From Sideroxydans sp. CL21 (GTDB lineage Bacteria; Pseudomonadota; Gammaproteobacteria; Burkholderiales; Gallionellaceae), in the NCBI RefSeq assembly GCF_902459525.1, contig NZ_LR699166.1, positions 2,058,501 through 2,122,500 on the forward strand: 64,000 nucleotides of DNA, given 5' to 3'. Positions 8,219 through 17,410 of the stretch are shown piece by piece. A program made the position numbers and the translations under genes. Each line of letters opens with the position of its first letter. Position 1 is the first letter of the stretch. The notes below the pieces were generated by a model. That model saw only the letters and a program-made list of their open reading frames with translations. It did not search any database and was not told the origin of the DNA.

Positions 8219-10348
8219 TCACGAAAAAATCCCCGCTTTCCAGGCCCATGCCACTGCGCCCAGCAGCAACAGGACAACCAGAACGTAAGGCCAAACCGGC
8301 TTCTTTTCGGCATAGGGATCGGCCAGGGAGCGATGTGCACCTGCCGGCAGATTAGGCAAGGCAGTCAGCGAAGTCCCGAACGGGATGTTGATATGCACCC
8401 TGGCGTTGATTGCCCAGCCGCAGCCATCGAGGATAGGGCCCAGATTGCGGCGTTTCAATTTGAACCAGGCCAGCACCATGGATGGAAGGGAAACAGCCAG
8501 CATCAGTCCGCCAAAGGCCAGCGGAATTTGCCACAGTTTCAGACTGAATATCCCGCTGACGATGGAAGCGATAATGCCCCCGATTGCACCGATTGCCAAT
8601 CCTATCGCTGCAAAGATACCGGCAAATTTTGCAACATCGAACGGCGGTTTGGGCGGCATGTTTGGCGCTGCAACAACACTCCCGCCACTTTCCACAACTG
8701 CTTTGACCACCTTTTCCTGCACCGCGTTCGCTTTGGAAGCGGCGAATTTCTGTATCTGTTCGCTGATGACCTTGGATACCTTTTTATAAGGCGACCAGAA
8801 CGCCTGGCGGATGCTGATGGGATGATCGGTGATGCGCACTATGGTTGCATTCCAATCCTGTCCTTTGCGGTCGTAGAAGACACCATGACGTCCCACCATC
8901 AGAAAATCCGAATCGCCAGCCGTGAAGGCCGCAGCGATGTTCATTTTCTCGGCACCGCCGTTACGCACCAGCTCGCAGTAGGCCAGACACACGCCGCTGG
9001 TGTTGGCATAAGCGGCATGCGTATTCACATCCTCGACCTTGATGCATAACTCGCAGCTGCGGCCATCCAGGTAAAGTGTGCCGGCCTGAAAAACGGCTTT
9101 GGATTTGCCCGAATAGAACTCGCTGAACGATACGAAATTGTGTGACAGTCTGTGCAGATCGCGACGGTAGCGCAGCAATCGCTCCACCGACTGGATGGAT
9201 TTGATCTCTGCCTCAACTGCCCTGTCTTGGGCGATGAGTTCATTGATCGCGGTTTGATGCCGGTTAAACAGCATTTCGCGCAAACGCGCGATGCCGAGTT
9301 CGCCGACCGCAACAGCCGGTTTGGCATTTTGCCACGCGTCGAACGGGTCGAATTTTGCGGACACCCCGGACCATTCCCCTGCCGTGATACTGGCTTTATC
9401 ACCCAGCAATGGCTTGATCACAAGTTTATGAAACGCCCCGATCTCATCAATCCATGCAGGATTCAATTCAGCATGCAGGGGTAACGGTTTGTCCGGTGCG
9501 ATGGTAGCCAAAGGAAACGCGGCCACTTCGACGTTTTGAACCGACAATATCTGACCGGCCAGCTTTTCGTAATCCCCGGTTGAGCGACTCAACGGCAAAG
9601 CTGCGCGGGTATCATAGGCCGCCATCCGGCAGCGCATGAAATAATCATCGACCTTTTCCCGAATCGCTCGCAGTGCCTGGGCGGCGGCTTCGGTATCCCT
9701 GTCTAGGGGAAGAATAGCCGGATCAGTCTCGCTTTGGGCATTCCAATCCCAATAGGCCTTTGCATCCTCAAAGAATTTGTCCGCGATCTCCTGATTGATA
9801 CCGGTGTCGCCGCTCCTGTCGGGGACCGTCCCCGCAATTCTGGCAATATCTTCGACCGATGCCTTCAAGCCGACATCCTCGACCTGTTTCGAACAGATCA
9901 CGCCGTCTCCATTGAATTTCAATCCGTCCAGGAACTTTTCGATGTCCGCCATCTCGCCCAGCGATATCTCGCTTGCATCCGGCTTGCCCAGACTCTTCAG
10001 GATATACCGCGCAGACGCCAATATATGCTTGCCTTCCTCGCTGGCGTCCGAGATATCGGAAAGCGATAACGCATCGCGTCCGCCGATCAGCAGATCGCTG
10101 TTCTTCAATAACGAACCGGCCCAGCCGATCGCCGCCAGCACCTCGTTTGCGCGCACCTGTCCATCGCCGTCCGCATCGATCATGTCCAGAGTGCGGCTGT
10201 CGAATTCGATTCCCCGCGTCGGACAGCTCAGTGCCACCCACAGCTTCTGATCAAGCTGGTTCAAGGCGAGCAGATCGGAACCGTTATCCAGTTGCACTTG
10301 ATCGAATCCGCCGGCTCGGAAAAATTTCCATGTGTGAAAGGTTTTCAT
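8219..10348 (-). CDS. EF-hand membrane protein of unknown function
   Basis: A 709-aa protein I do not recognise by name. Residues 58-69 (DADGDGQVRANE) are a textbook EF-hand loop with ligands at positions 1, 3, 5 and 12. Two weaker look-alikes follow (NGDG near 145, DRSGDTGI near 185). The middle is a long helical, soluble region. Three hydrophobic segments lie at about 590-612, 615-640 and 688-707, with a charged stretch before the last. There is no N-terminal signal peptide, so the large N-terminal part is probably cytoplasmic with C-terminal anchoring. Spacing to rmuC (25 bp) and nadE (22 bp) suggests an operon. A role in calcium sensing or binding is inference only. Confidence 0.75.
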   Translation of the reverse strand: MKTFHTWKFFRAGGFDQVQLDNGSDLLALNQLDQKLWVALSCPTRGIEFDSRTLDMIDADGDGQVRANEVLAAIGWAGSLLKNSDLLIGGRDALSLSDISDASEEGKHILASARYILKSLGKPDASEISLGEMADIEKFLDGLKFNGDGVICSKQVEDVGLKASVEDIARIAGTVPDRSGDTGINQEIADKFFEDAKAYWDWNAQSETDPAILPLDRDTEAAAQALRAIREKVDDYFMRCRMAAYDTRAALPLSRSTGDYEKLAGQILSVQNVEVAAFPLATIAPDKPLPLHAELNPAWIDEIGAFHKLVIKPLLGDKASITAGEWSGVSAKFDPFDAWQNAKPAVAVGELGIARLREMLFNRHQTAINELIAQDRAVEAEIKSIQSVERLLRYRRDLHRLSHNFVSFSEFYSGKSKAVFQAGTLYLDGRSCELCIKVEDVNTHAAYANTSGVCLAYCELVRNGGAEKMNIAAAFTAGDSDFLMVGRHGVFYDRKGQDWNATIVRITDHPISIRQAFWSPYKKVSKVISEQIQKFAASKANAVQEKVVKAVVESGGSVVAAPNMPPKPPFDVAKFAGIFAAIGLAIGAIGGIIASIVSGIFSLKLWQIPLAFGGLMLAVSLPSMVLAWFKLKRRNLGPILDGCGWAINARVHINIPFGTSLTALPNLPAGAHRSLADPYAEKKPVWPYVLVVLLLLGAVAWAWKAGIFS

Positions 10349-10373
10349 CCTGGCTGATCTCCCTGATACTGAG

Positions 10374-11663
10374 TTAGCGATCGATTTCGGTGATGCCTTT
10401 GGACAACGATGCCGTGTGTTCCAATTCTACCTGCTCGATACTGATGAAGCGTTTCGATATCTTCTGGCTGGTGGTGTGCACATCCTGCGCGTCTTCATGT
10501 GCCTGGCGGATATGGTCCGCCAGTTTCTTCATGCGCTCGTCGAAGCGGCCAAACTCCTTGCCCAACTTGCCCAACTCATCTTTGATGATGTGGACTTGTT
10601 TGCGTGTCTCCACGTCCTTCATCACGGCCCGCGCGGTGTTCAGGACTGCCATCAGCGTGGTCGGCGACACGATCCAGACGCGCCGCTGCATGGCGTAATC
10701 CACCACATCCGAATGATGCGCGTGGATCTCGGCGAACACCGCCTCGGCCGGGATGAACATTACCGCCCCGTCGGAAGTGACATTGGGAATGATGTATTTG
10801 CTTGCGATATCTTCCACATGCTTTTTTACATCGGCCTTGAATTGCCTTTCCGCAACCAGTTTTTCCGCCGGGCTCGCCGCATCGAACATGCGGTGATAGT
10901 TTTCCAGGGGAAACTTGGAATCGACCGCCACCATGCCCGTGGGCTCAGGCAGCTTCAGCACACAGTCTGCGCGGCTGCCGTTGGGCAGTGTGTATTGCAT
11001 CTCGTAGGCCTGCGGCGCCAGGATGTTGCGCACCAGCCCTTCCAGCTGTACCTCGCCGAACGCACCGCGCGAACGCTTGTCGCCGAGCAGCTCCTGCAGG
11101 CTGACGACGTTGGTGGTCAGGCCGTCGATCTTCTTCTGCGCTTCGTCGATGGTCGCCAGCCGCGCCATCACGCTGACGAACGTTTCATTGGTCTTCTTGA
11201 AGCCTTCGTCCAGGCGCTCGTTGACCTTGCCGCCGATCTGCTCCAGGCGGGCATCCACCGTCTTGGACAAGGTCTCGATACTGGTCGCCAAGTGTTGCGT
11301 GGCATTGCGGAAGGAATTCTGGATCAGTTCCTGATCGGCGCGCCCCTGCTCCGCCAGCTTGGCCAGCGTCTGTGCCAGCATCTCGCTTCTGAGCAGGTCC
11401 TGCTTGGCTTGCAGCGCATTGACGGCATCGCGGGTGGTACGCAACTCTTCGCCTACCGCGGCACGCAAGCGCTCCGATTCGGCTGCTTGCGCTGCGATCA
11501 GCCGGTCACCCTGCTTGTTCAAACCGTCATGCAAATCGCCAAGCATCGCTCTGTGCTGCTGTTCCAGCATCCGGGCGGCTCGCGCCGGCTGCTTGAATTG
11601 CATCGCCAGCAACACAACCAACAGCACCAGCACTGCAACGATCAGAAGAATCTCCAGGGTCAT
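10374..11663 (-). CDS. rmuC: DNA recombination protein RmuC
   Basis: RmuC-family protein, linked in E. coli to limiting short-repeat inversion; the biochemical activity is not firmly known. The 429-aa protein has one N-terminal membrane segment (residues 2-22), a long coiled coil to about residue 170, and the conserved nuclease-like core with GAFGEVQLEGLVRNIL, VAVDSKFPLENY and SPTTLMAVLNTA. The ATG at 11663 is preferred over an upstream in-frame TTG. It follows the dienelactone hydrolase gene by 20 bp. Confidence 0.93.
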   Translation of the reverse strand: MTLEILLIVAVLVLLVVLLAMQFKQPARAARMLEQQHRAMLGDLHDGLNKQGDRLIAAQAAESERLRAAVGEELRTTRDAVNALQAKQDLLRSEMLAQTLAKLAEQGRADQELIQNSFRNATQHLATSIETLSKTVDARLEQIGGKVNERLDEGFKKTNETFVSVMARLATIDEAQKKIDGLTTNVVSLQELLGDKRSRGAFGEVQLEGLVRNILAPQAYEMQYTLPNGSRADCVLKLPEPTGMVAVDSKFPLENYHRMFDAASPAEKLVAERQFKADVKKHVEDIASKYIIPNVTSDGAVMFIPAEAVFAEIHAHHSDVVDYAMQRRVWIVSPTTLMAVLNTARAVMKDVETRKQVHIIKDELGKLGKEFGRFDERMKKLADHIRQAHEDAQDVHTTSQKISKRFISIEQVELEHTASLSKGITEIDR

Positions 11664-11683
11664 CAATACATACCGGTCAACTA

Positions 11684-12475
11684 TTACTTCGCTTTGAACA
11701 CTTCGTCCATCAGCGCCATCCCCTTGCTCCAGGAGTCCTTGTCCGCATCGGCGTTATAGGCCATCGGCAAATTGAATTCCTTGCCGAGCTTGTCCGCCTC
11801 CGGGCTGGTGAAGCTGTGCATTGCCCCCGGATAAGTCACCACCAGAGGAGTAACGCCGGCCTTCTCCATCTCCTGACGGAACGCCGCAACCTGCTCGGCC
11901 GGGATGAAGGGATCGGCCTCTCCGGTGAACGAGGCGATGCGTGCCTTCACCACGCCCGGCTCCGCCGGATGCGACGTCTTCAGGCCGCCATGAAAGCTCT
12001 CCACCACTTTGAGCGGTTCGCCAAGGCGCGCCATGTTCAGTACCACGGATCCGCCAAAGCAATAGCCGATGGCGCCGATGTTGTCGGCATCCACCGTCTT
12101 CTGTTGCTTGAGCAATGCAAGTGCAGCTTCAAAGCGTGCCTTGGCCAAGCCTTCGTTCTGGCTCACTTCGCTGGAGAACTTCTGCGCATCGTCCGGATGG
12201 TGTGCCATCTTGCCGTTGCCGTACATGTCGAGTGCGAGTGCGGTGTAACCCTGCTTCGCCAGCATGCGTGCCCGCTTGCGCGCGTAGTCATTGAGCCCCC
12301 ACCATTCATGCACGACCAGCACGCCGGGGCGCTTGCCTTTCACAGCATCGTCGTAAGCGACATAGCCCTTGAGCTTGGTACCGTCGGCCTCGTAGCTGAC
12401 TTCCTTTCCCTGAATTGCGGCTTGTGCTGCTGCGGCAACCAACATGAGACCAATGAAATAGAGCGATCTTTTCAT
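11684..12475 (-). CDS. Secreted dienelactone hydrolase family protein
   Basis: An alpha/beta hydrolase of the dienelactone hydrolase group, 263 aa. Residues 1-19 form a signal peptide ending AAAAQA, so it is probably periplasmic. The nucleophile elbow is GYCFGG with Cys in place of Ser, followed by the Asp in GEADPF and the His in AMHSF, giving the Cys-Asp-His triad of DLH enzymes. A GGGGGA stretch precedes the ATG. The natural substrate cannot be told from sequence; no chlorocatechol pathway genes are nearby, so a general esterase role is as likely. Confidence 0.88.
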   Translation of the reverse strand: MKRSLYFIGLMLVAAAAQAAIQGKEVSYEADGTKLKGYVAYDDAVKGKRPGVLVVHEWWGLNDYARKRARMLAKQGYTALALDMYGNGKMAHHPDDAQKFSSEVSQNEGLAKARFEAALALLKQQKTVDADNIGAIGYCFGGSVVLNMARLGEPLKVVESFHGGLKTSHPAEPGVVKARIASFTGEADPFIPAEQVAAFRQEMEKAGVTPLVVTYPGAMHSFTSPEADKLGKEFNLPMAYNADADKDSWSKGMALMDEVFKAK

Positions 12476-12521
12476 GGCATTCCCCCAGGATTGAACGAGC
12501 GGTCAGTATAAATGAAGTTGA

Positions 12522-12556
12522 AATAACAAGGGACGCCGAAGCGCCCCTTAGTTATT
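12522..12556 (-). terminator. Likely intrinsic terminator after typA
   Basis: Arms AATAAC and GTTATT enclose a GC-rich inner stem (GGG-CGC/GCG-CCC) with a short CGAA/TTCG loop. On the minus strand the hairpin ends in a T-rich run (GTTATTTC). It lies 15 bp past the typA stop, between typA and the dienelactone hydrolase gene. Confidence 0.6.
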
Positions 12557-12571
12557 ACGTGCTGGCAAAAA

Positions 12572-14404
12572 TCAGTCCGCCGAACGCATTGCCTTCTTGC
12601 GATCGAACTCTTTCAGGTAACGTTTGCGGATACGGATAGACTTGGGCGTCAGTTCCACCAACTCGTCGTCGTCGATGAATTCAACAGCCGATTCCAAGGT
12701 CATCTTCAGGGCAGTCGTCAAACGCACCGCTTCGTCAGTTCCGGAAGCGCGCACGTTGGTGAGCTTCTTGCCCTTGATCGGGTTGACGACCAGGTCGTTG
12801 TCGCGCGAGTGAATGCCAATGATCATGCCTTCATACAACTTGTCGCCGGGCACCACGAACATGCGTCCGCGATCTTCCAGATTCCACAGGGCGTAGGCTA
12901 CAGCTTCGCCATCTTCCGCCGAAATGAGGACGCCGTTGTGACGGCCAGGCAAATCGGGCTTGACCGGACCGTAGTCATCGAACACATGGCTGATGAGGCC
13001 GGTACCGCGTGTCATGGTCATGAAATCGGACTGGAAGCCGATCAAACCACGTGCAGGAATATGGTATTCCAGACGGGTGCGGCCCTGGCCGTCGGATTCC
13101 ATGTTCGTCAATTCGCCGCGACGACGGCCGATTTCTTCCATGATCGTGCCCTGGTTCTCATCTTCCAGGTCGATACTCAGGTTCTCATACGGTTCGCATT
13201 TCTCGCCGTTGATCTCTTTGTAAACCACGCGCGGCTTGCCCACTGCCAATTCGAAGCCTTCACGTCGCATGGTTTCCAGCAGGATGGTCAGGTGCAATTC
13301 GCCGCGACCGGAGACGCGGAATACGTCCGCATCGGCTGTGTCTTCGACCTTCAAGGCCACGTTGGTCAACAATTCCTTGTTCAAGCGGTCACGGATCTGG
13401 CGGCTGGAAACAAACTTGCCTTCGGTACCGGCCAGCGGCGAGCTGTTCACCATGAAGTCCATGGTCAGGGTCGGCTCGTCCACCAGCAACATGGGCAGAC
13501 CGACAGGATTGTCCCTGTCGCAAATCGTGACGCCGATACCGATCTCATCCAGACCGGAAATGATGATGATGTCGCCCGCTTCGGCGCTCTCCACCGGAAT
13601 ACGCTCCAGGCCCTGGAAACCCAGCACCTGGTTGATGCGGCCGGAGCTGACCTGGTCGCCATGGTTCATCACGACCACATTCTGGCCGGGCTTGATGCGT
13701 CCGTTCAGCACGCGGCCAATGCCGAGGCGTCCGGTAAAAGTGGAGTAGTCCAGCGCGGCCAGTTGCAATTGCAACGGCGCATCGGGATCGCCCGGCGGTG
13801 TGGGAACATGCTTCAACACGGTGTCGAACAGCGGCTTCATATCGGCAGCAGATCCGCCGTTGTTCGGGGCATCTTTCAGATCCAAGCAGGCCCAGCCGTT
13901 CAGGCCGGAAGCATAGATGACGGGGAAGTCGAGCTGTTCGTCGGAAGCGCCGAGCTTGTCGAACAGGTCGAAAGTCTGGTTCAGCACCCAATCGGCACGT
14001 GCGCCGGGACGGTCGATCTTGTTGATGACGACGATGGGCTTCAGGCCCAGCGCCAGGGCTTTCTTCGTCACGAAACGTGTCTGCGGCATCGGGCCTTCAA
14101 CCGCATCCACCAGCAGCAGCACGCCGTTCACCATGCCCAGCACGCGTTCCACCTCGCCGCCAAAATCGGCGTGCCCGGGTGTATCCACAATATTGATGTG
14201 GGTGCCTTCGTATTCGATGGCCGTGTTCTTGGCCAGAATGGTAATGCCGCGCTCTTTTTCCAGATCGTTGTTGTCCATCACGCGGATTTCCAGCTTCTGG
14301 TTGGCGCGGAAAGTGCCGGATTGGCGCAGTAATTGGTCAACCAATGTGGTCTTGCCATGGTCAACGTGGGCGATGATGGCGATGTTGCGAATGGCGCGGG
14401 ACAT
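12572..14404 (-). CDS. typA: Ribosome-associated GTPase TypA/BipA
   Basis: Translational GTPase of the EF-G/LepA group, involved in ribosome assembly and stress or low-temperature growth. The 610-aa protein has the G motifs [10 protein letters not shown] (P-loop), DTPGHADF (G3) and NKIDRPGA (G4), then EF-G-like domains and the BipA-specific C-terminus ([32 protein letters not shown]). Length and ends match the family. A terminator follows it. Confidence 0.97.
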   Translation of the reverse strand: MSRAIRNIAIIAHVDHGKTTLVDQLLRQSGTFRANQKLEIRVMDNNDLEKERGITILAKNTAIEYEGTHINIVDTPGHADFGGEVERVLGMVNGVLLLVDAVEGPMPQTRFVTKKALALGLKPIVVINKIDRPGARADWVLNQTFDLFDKLGASDEQLDFPVIYASGLNGWACLDLKDAPNNGGSAADMKPLFDTVLKHVPTPPGDPDAPLQLQLAALDYSTFTGRLGIGRVLNGRIKPGQNVVVMNHGDQVSSGRINQVLGFQGLERIPVESAEAGDIIIISGLDEIGIGVTICDRDNPVGLPMLLVDEPTLTMDFMVNSSPLAGTEGKFVSSRQIRDRLNKELLTNVALKVEDTADADVFRVSGRGELHLTILLETMRREGFELAVGKPRVVYKEINGEKCEPYENLSIDLEDENQGTIMEEIGRRRGELTNMESDGQGRTRLEYHIPARGLIGFQSDFMTMTRGTGLISHVFDDYGPVKPDLPGRHNGVLISAEDGEAVAYALWNLEDRGRMFVVPGDKLYEGMIIGIHSRDNDLVVNPIKGKKLTNVRASGTDEAVRLTTALKMTLESAVEFIDDDELVELTPKSIRIRKRYLKEFDRKKAMRSAD

Positions 14405-14472
14405 GATGTACTACCTGTACTGAATTCGAAGGGGGCGCATTCTAGCACAGTGCACAACGGTAAATATGACAA

Positions 14473-16173
14473 CTATAAGTCGGCGAAATACACCCTGTTG
14501 CGGCCGGATGCCTTGGCCTGGTACATCGCCGCATCGGCCAGCCTGATCAGGTCCTCCTGAGTGACGCCATGATCGTTGAACACCACCACGCCGATACTGG
14601 CTGTGCAGTGATGTTCGACGATGCGCGGCTCCAATTTGCCCTCTTGCAACACTGTCAGCCGGTAAACTTCCCCCAGTGACTGCCGTATTTTCTCTGCCAC
14701 CACACCGGCTTGTGCCATCGAAGCGTCTTTGTCGGTATCCAGTTCGCTCAACATCACCACAAACTCGTCGCCTCCGAAACGCGCAACGGTATCGACCTCG
14801 CGCACGCAGCTGACAATACGATGCGCGACTTCCACCAGCAGGATGTCACCCACATTGTGGCCATGTTCGTCGTTGAGCGGCTTGAAATTGTCCAAGTCGA
14901 TGAACATCACGGCTGCATAGCGATTGTTGCGCTTGCAGGCAGAGATGACCAGACTGAACCGATCCTGCAGCAGGCGCCGATTGGGCAGTTGCGTCAGGGT
15001 ATCGTAGAAAGCCAGGTTGCGTATCTGCTCCTCGGCCTTTTTGCGCTCGGTGATGTTACGCATCACCCCCAGCAGGATCATTTCATCGCTTTCATTTTTG
15101 GCGAAATGGGTCGTCACTTCACACCACACGGTCGAGCCGTCGCGGCGGCGGTATTCCACTTCATCCAGATAAATATGGTCTCCATCCTTTCCGCTCAGGA
15201 ATAATTCACCGCGTTCGCGTAGCCAGCCCTGTACATCGGCGCTCGATTGGGACGTCAGGGTTTTCTCCATCGGTTGCTGCATAAGCTCCTCGACGCTATA
15301 TCCAAGCAGTCTGGTGATCGACGGACTCACATATATCCATTGCCTCGTTTTCGGGTCCAGGATCCAGATCACATCGGATATGTTGTCGGCCAGAAAACGG
15401 TACTTGGCCTCGCTTTCATGTATCAATTTCTTTTGCTGTTCAAGCGCATCCAGCATGCGATCCAGATGGCGTGCCAGCACGCCGATCTCGTCTGACCGTC
15501 CTATATCTGAACGCCGTTTTTCCAGGCCATGTTCAACAGCGGCGGCAACCTGCATCAAGTGATTCAAACCATGCGTCAACCTGCGCCCCAGCACATATGC
15601 GATAAGCGACACTGCCAACACCGCAAACAGCATGAACTCGATCCACATTCGAGTTAGTGCGGCAAGATTCGCATTGACCGTATCCCGCGACATTTCCACT
15701 CGCACCCAGCCGAGAAACCTGCCTTCTGCCATCACAGGATGAGCGATGACGATCAGGTCCTTCTGGTTCACCAGGATGAACTGCTCCCTGGAAGTCGAAG
15801 CCAGCATGTCGCGGCTCACCTTGTCCGTCACGAAAAAGCCCACTTCGTCCGGGTTGCTTGAGGCCAGTACTTCTCCATGCGTATCCAGAAAGCAAGCACG
15901 TCGCATATCCTGTGTCTTGGCAAATCCCTGTACCACTTCCTGCAACCCCACGAGGTCGTTGGCCAAAGCCCACGAGGTTCCGCTAATAGCCAGCGCATGT
16001 GCCAGCGAAGATGCGCGCTCTTCGGAGGATTGATAAAGTGCCTTGCGTTGTTGTTCAAGCACCAGATAGCCGAACCCGAGCATCAAAGCGAGTGATGCCA
16101 GTGTAAAGCCCAGGATCAGCTGCCTGCGTATTGAACTGCGCCACAGTGCGCTGATATATCCACTCAGTTTCAT
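14473..16173 (-). CDS. Membrane diguanylate cyclase with periplasmic sensor, HAMP, PAS and GGDEF
   Basis: A 566-aa sensor enzyme that should make c-di-GMP. Transmembrane segments at about 19-38 and 178-197 flank a periplasmic domain. HAMP spans about 198-250 and PAS about 255-378 with a PAC-like tail ending GVMRNITERKKAEEQ. The catalytic GGDEF motif is intact at 467-471, and an RxxD inhibitory site (R458-D461) sits five residues before it, so product inhibition is likely. No EAL or HD-GYP domain is present. Its ATG overlaps the TGA of the upstream binding-protein gene, implying coupling. I use this start, not one 96 codons earlier, which would run through that gene. Confidence 0.92.
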   Translation of the reverse strand: MKLSGYISALWRSSIRRQLILGFTLASLALMLGFGYLVLEQQRKALYQSSEERASSLAHALAISGTSWALANDLVGLQEVVQGFAKTQDMRRACFLDTHGEVLASSNPDEVGFFVTDKVSRDMLASTSREQFILVNQKDLIVIAHPVMAEGRFLGWVRVEMSRDTVNANLAALTRMWIEFMLFAVLAVSLIAYVLGRRLTHGLNHLMQVAAAVEHGLEKRRSDIGRSDEIGVLARHLDRMLDALEQQKKLIHESEAKYRFLADNISDVIWILDPKTRQWIYVSPSITRLLGYSVEELMQQPMEKTLTSQSSADVQGWLRERGELFLSGKDGDHIYLDEVEYRRRDGSTVWCEVTTHFAKNESDEMILLGVMRNITERKKAEEQIRNLAFYDTLTQLPNRRLLQDRFSLVISACKRNNRYAAVMFIDLDNFKPLNDEHGHNVGDILLVEVAHRIVSCVREVDTVARFGGDEFVVMLSELDTDKDASMAQAGVVAEKIRQSLGEVYRLTVLQEGKLEPRIVEHHCTASIGVVVFNDHGVTQEDLIRLADAAMYQAKASGRNRVYFADL

Positions 16174-17069
16174 CAGTATTCGATTTCCCGCACTGTTTCG
16201 GAAAAGACCTTCAGATATTGCTGAACAGGCTTGTAAGTCGCATTGTCGGCATGCTCGAAACGGCTGATACCCAACCTCGCGAGCATGGCCCTCCCTTCTT
16301 GCGACTTGTTCAAGCCGACCAATGCATTGCCGAAATCTTTCGCCAACATAGGCTGAACATCGTTCCGCACCACCCAACCATTGTTCGGTAGCGTTTCGGT
16401 TTGCCATTTCACTTCCAGTTGCGCCGCCATTTCCGGATATTCCTGCTGGAAGGTCTTCCACGGTACGGGCCAGGTTGTCCCGGCCGCGACATGCCCGCGC
16501 AACACGTTCATGATTGATGACTCTTGCGAACCCACATAGACGTTCTCGATATCGCGATGCACGTTAATCCCATGCGTATGCAGATAGTATTGCGGCATCA
16601 TGGTTGCCGCCAAGGCGGTAAGGGATGGGTACGACACTTTCTTGCCCTTGAGATCCGCCACTTTGCGGATGTTGCTGTCTTTGCGTACCAGGATGATGCC
16701 GCGAAACATCTCGTCATCGCCCATCTTGCCAAACACGCGGTAGCCAAACTTGAGAGAACGCACGGTCTGGTAGGGATTGGGCATGGCAAAATCGAAATGC
16801 CCGCTATAAAGCCGCTTTTCAAACTCTTCGTAGTTGCGTGATGCCTCCAGCCGGAAATGCGCCTGCGGAATGCTGGTATTCAGGTAATCAACGATGGGAC
16901 CGTACACCTCAATCAGGTGTTTGGGGTTGTGCAAAGGATGAATGCCCACAATATATTCCTTGGGCTCATCCGCCCCACGTTCGGAAAATGTGGGTTGATA
17001 GACTTCTTCTTGCGGTTTACCGCAACCGGCAACCAGCAAAGCGGCAAGTGCAACAACGTGCCATTTCAT
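16173..17069 (-). CDS. Phosphate/phosphonate-type periplasmic binding lipoprotein (PhnD-like)
   Basis: A 298-aa lipoprotein: MKWHVVALAALLVAGCGK with the lipobox LVAGC. The mature part is a type II periplasmic binding fold of the PhnD/PtxB group, with EYIVGIHPLHNPKHLIEVYG, FDFAMPNPYQTVR, VADLKGKKVSYPS and VYVGSQESSIMNVLRG. The start is set by the lipoprotein signal and a GGGGG stretch before ATG 17069; 37 codons upstream in frame are rejected. No ABC permease or ATPase is present. The gene instead overlaps a membrane diguanylate cyclase, so it probably serves as a ligand-sensing partner rather than a transport component. Confidence 0.87.
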   Translation of the reverse strand: MKWHVVALAALLVAGCGKPQEEVYQPTFSERGADEPKEYIVGIHPLHNPKHLIEVYGPIVDYLNTSIPQAHFRLEASRNYEEFEKRLYSGHFDFAMPNPYQTVRSLKFGYRVFGKMGDDEMFRGIILVRKDSNIRKVADLKGKKVSYPSLTALAATMMPQYYLHTHGINVHRDIENVYVGSQESSIMNVLRGHVAAGTTWPVPWKTFQQEYPEMAAQLEVKWQTETLPNNGWVVRNDVQPMLAKDFGNALVGLNKSQEGRAMLARLGISRFEHADNATYKPVQQYLKVFSETVREIEY

Positions 17070-17202
17070 CCAAGTACCCCCAGATTGCGGATCAGCCGGA
17101 ATACCTCTTTGTTCTGCAAGGCTAAATATACTCGAAATCCGAATACGGCGACCGTTATCCAACGGTTTCAAACATATCACTAGCTATTATTTCATCGCTG
17201 AG

Positions 17203-17410
17203 TATAATGCGCGCCTTGCCGTTCCCGGAACGGTATTGAGTCCATCGTTTTCTGACCCTCTAGCGTCCATTTCAGGACGCGCCAAGCTTCACCGGTTAGC
17301 GACGATGTTTTGTTTGCGCCGGTAGAGGTATGTTATTTCCCCCTACTGAATTTCATTGTGTGGCCCTAGGCCGCGCATGCGCTGTATCTAAAAAAATTAA
17401 AGGAACAACT
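17203..17410 (+). promoter_or_regulatory. Probable -10 element and long leader of rhlE
   Basis: A perfect TATAAT occurs at 17203-17208; no convincing -35 is visible 16-18 bp upstream. If used, it gives a leader of about 195 nt before the helicase GTG start. The leader can form local hairpins, for example GCGTCC/GGACGC around 17263-17280 and ACCGG/CCGGT around 17291-17324. Long structured leaders are common for RNA helicase genes and often cold-regulated, but that role is inferred here. Confidence 0.45.

Noticed and set aside
12809-14332. 507-codon plus-strand open frame opposite typA
   Set aside because: Shadow of typA with no start signal or motifs.
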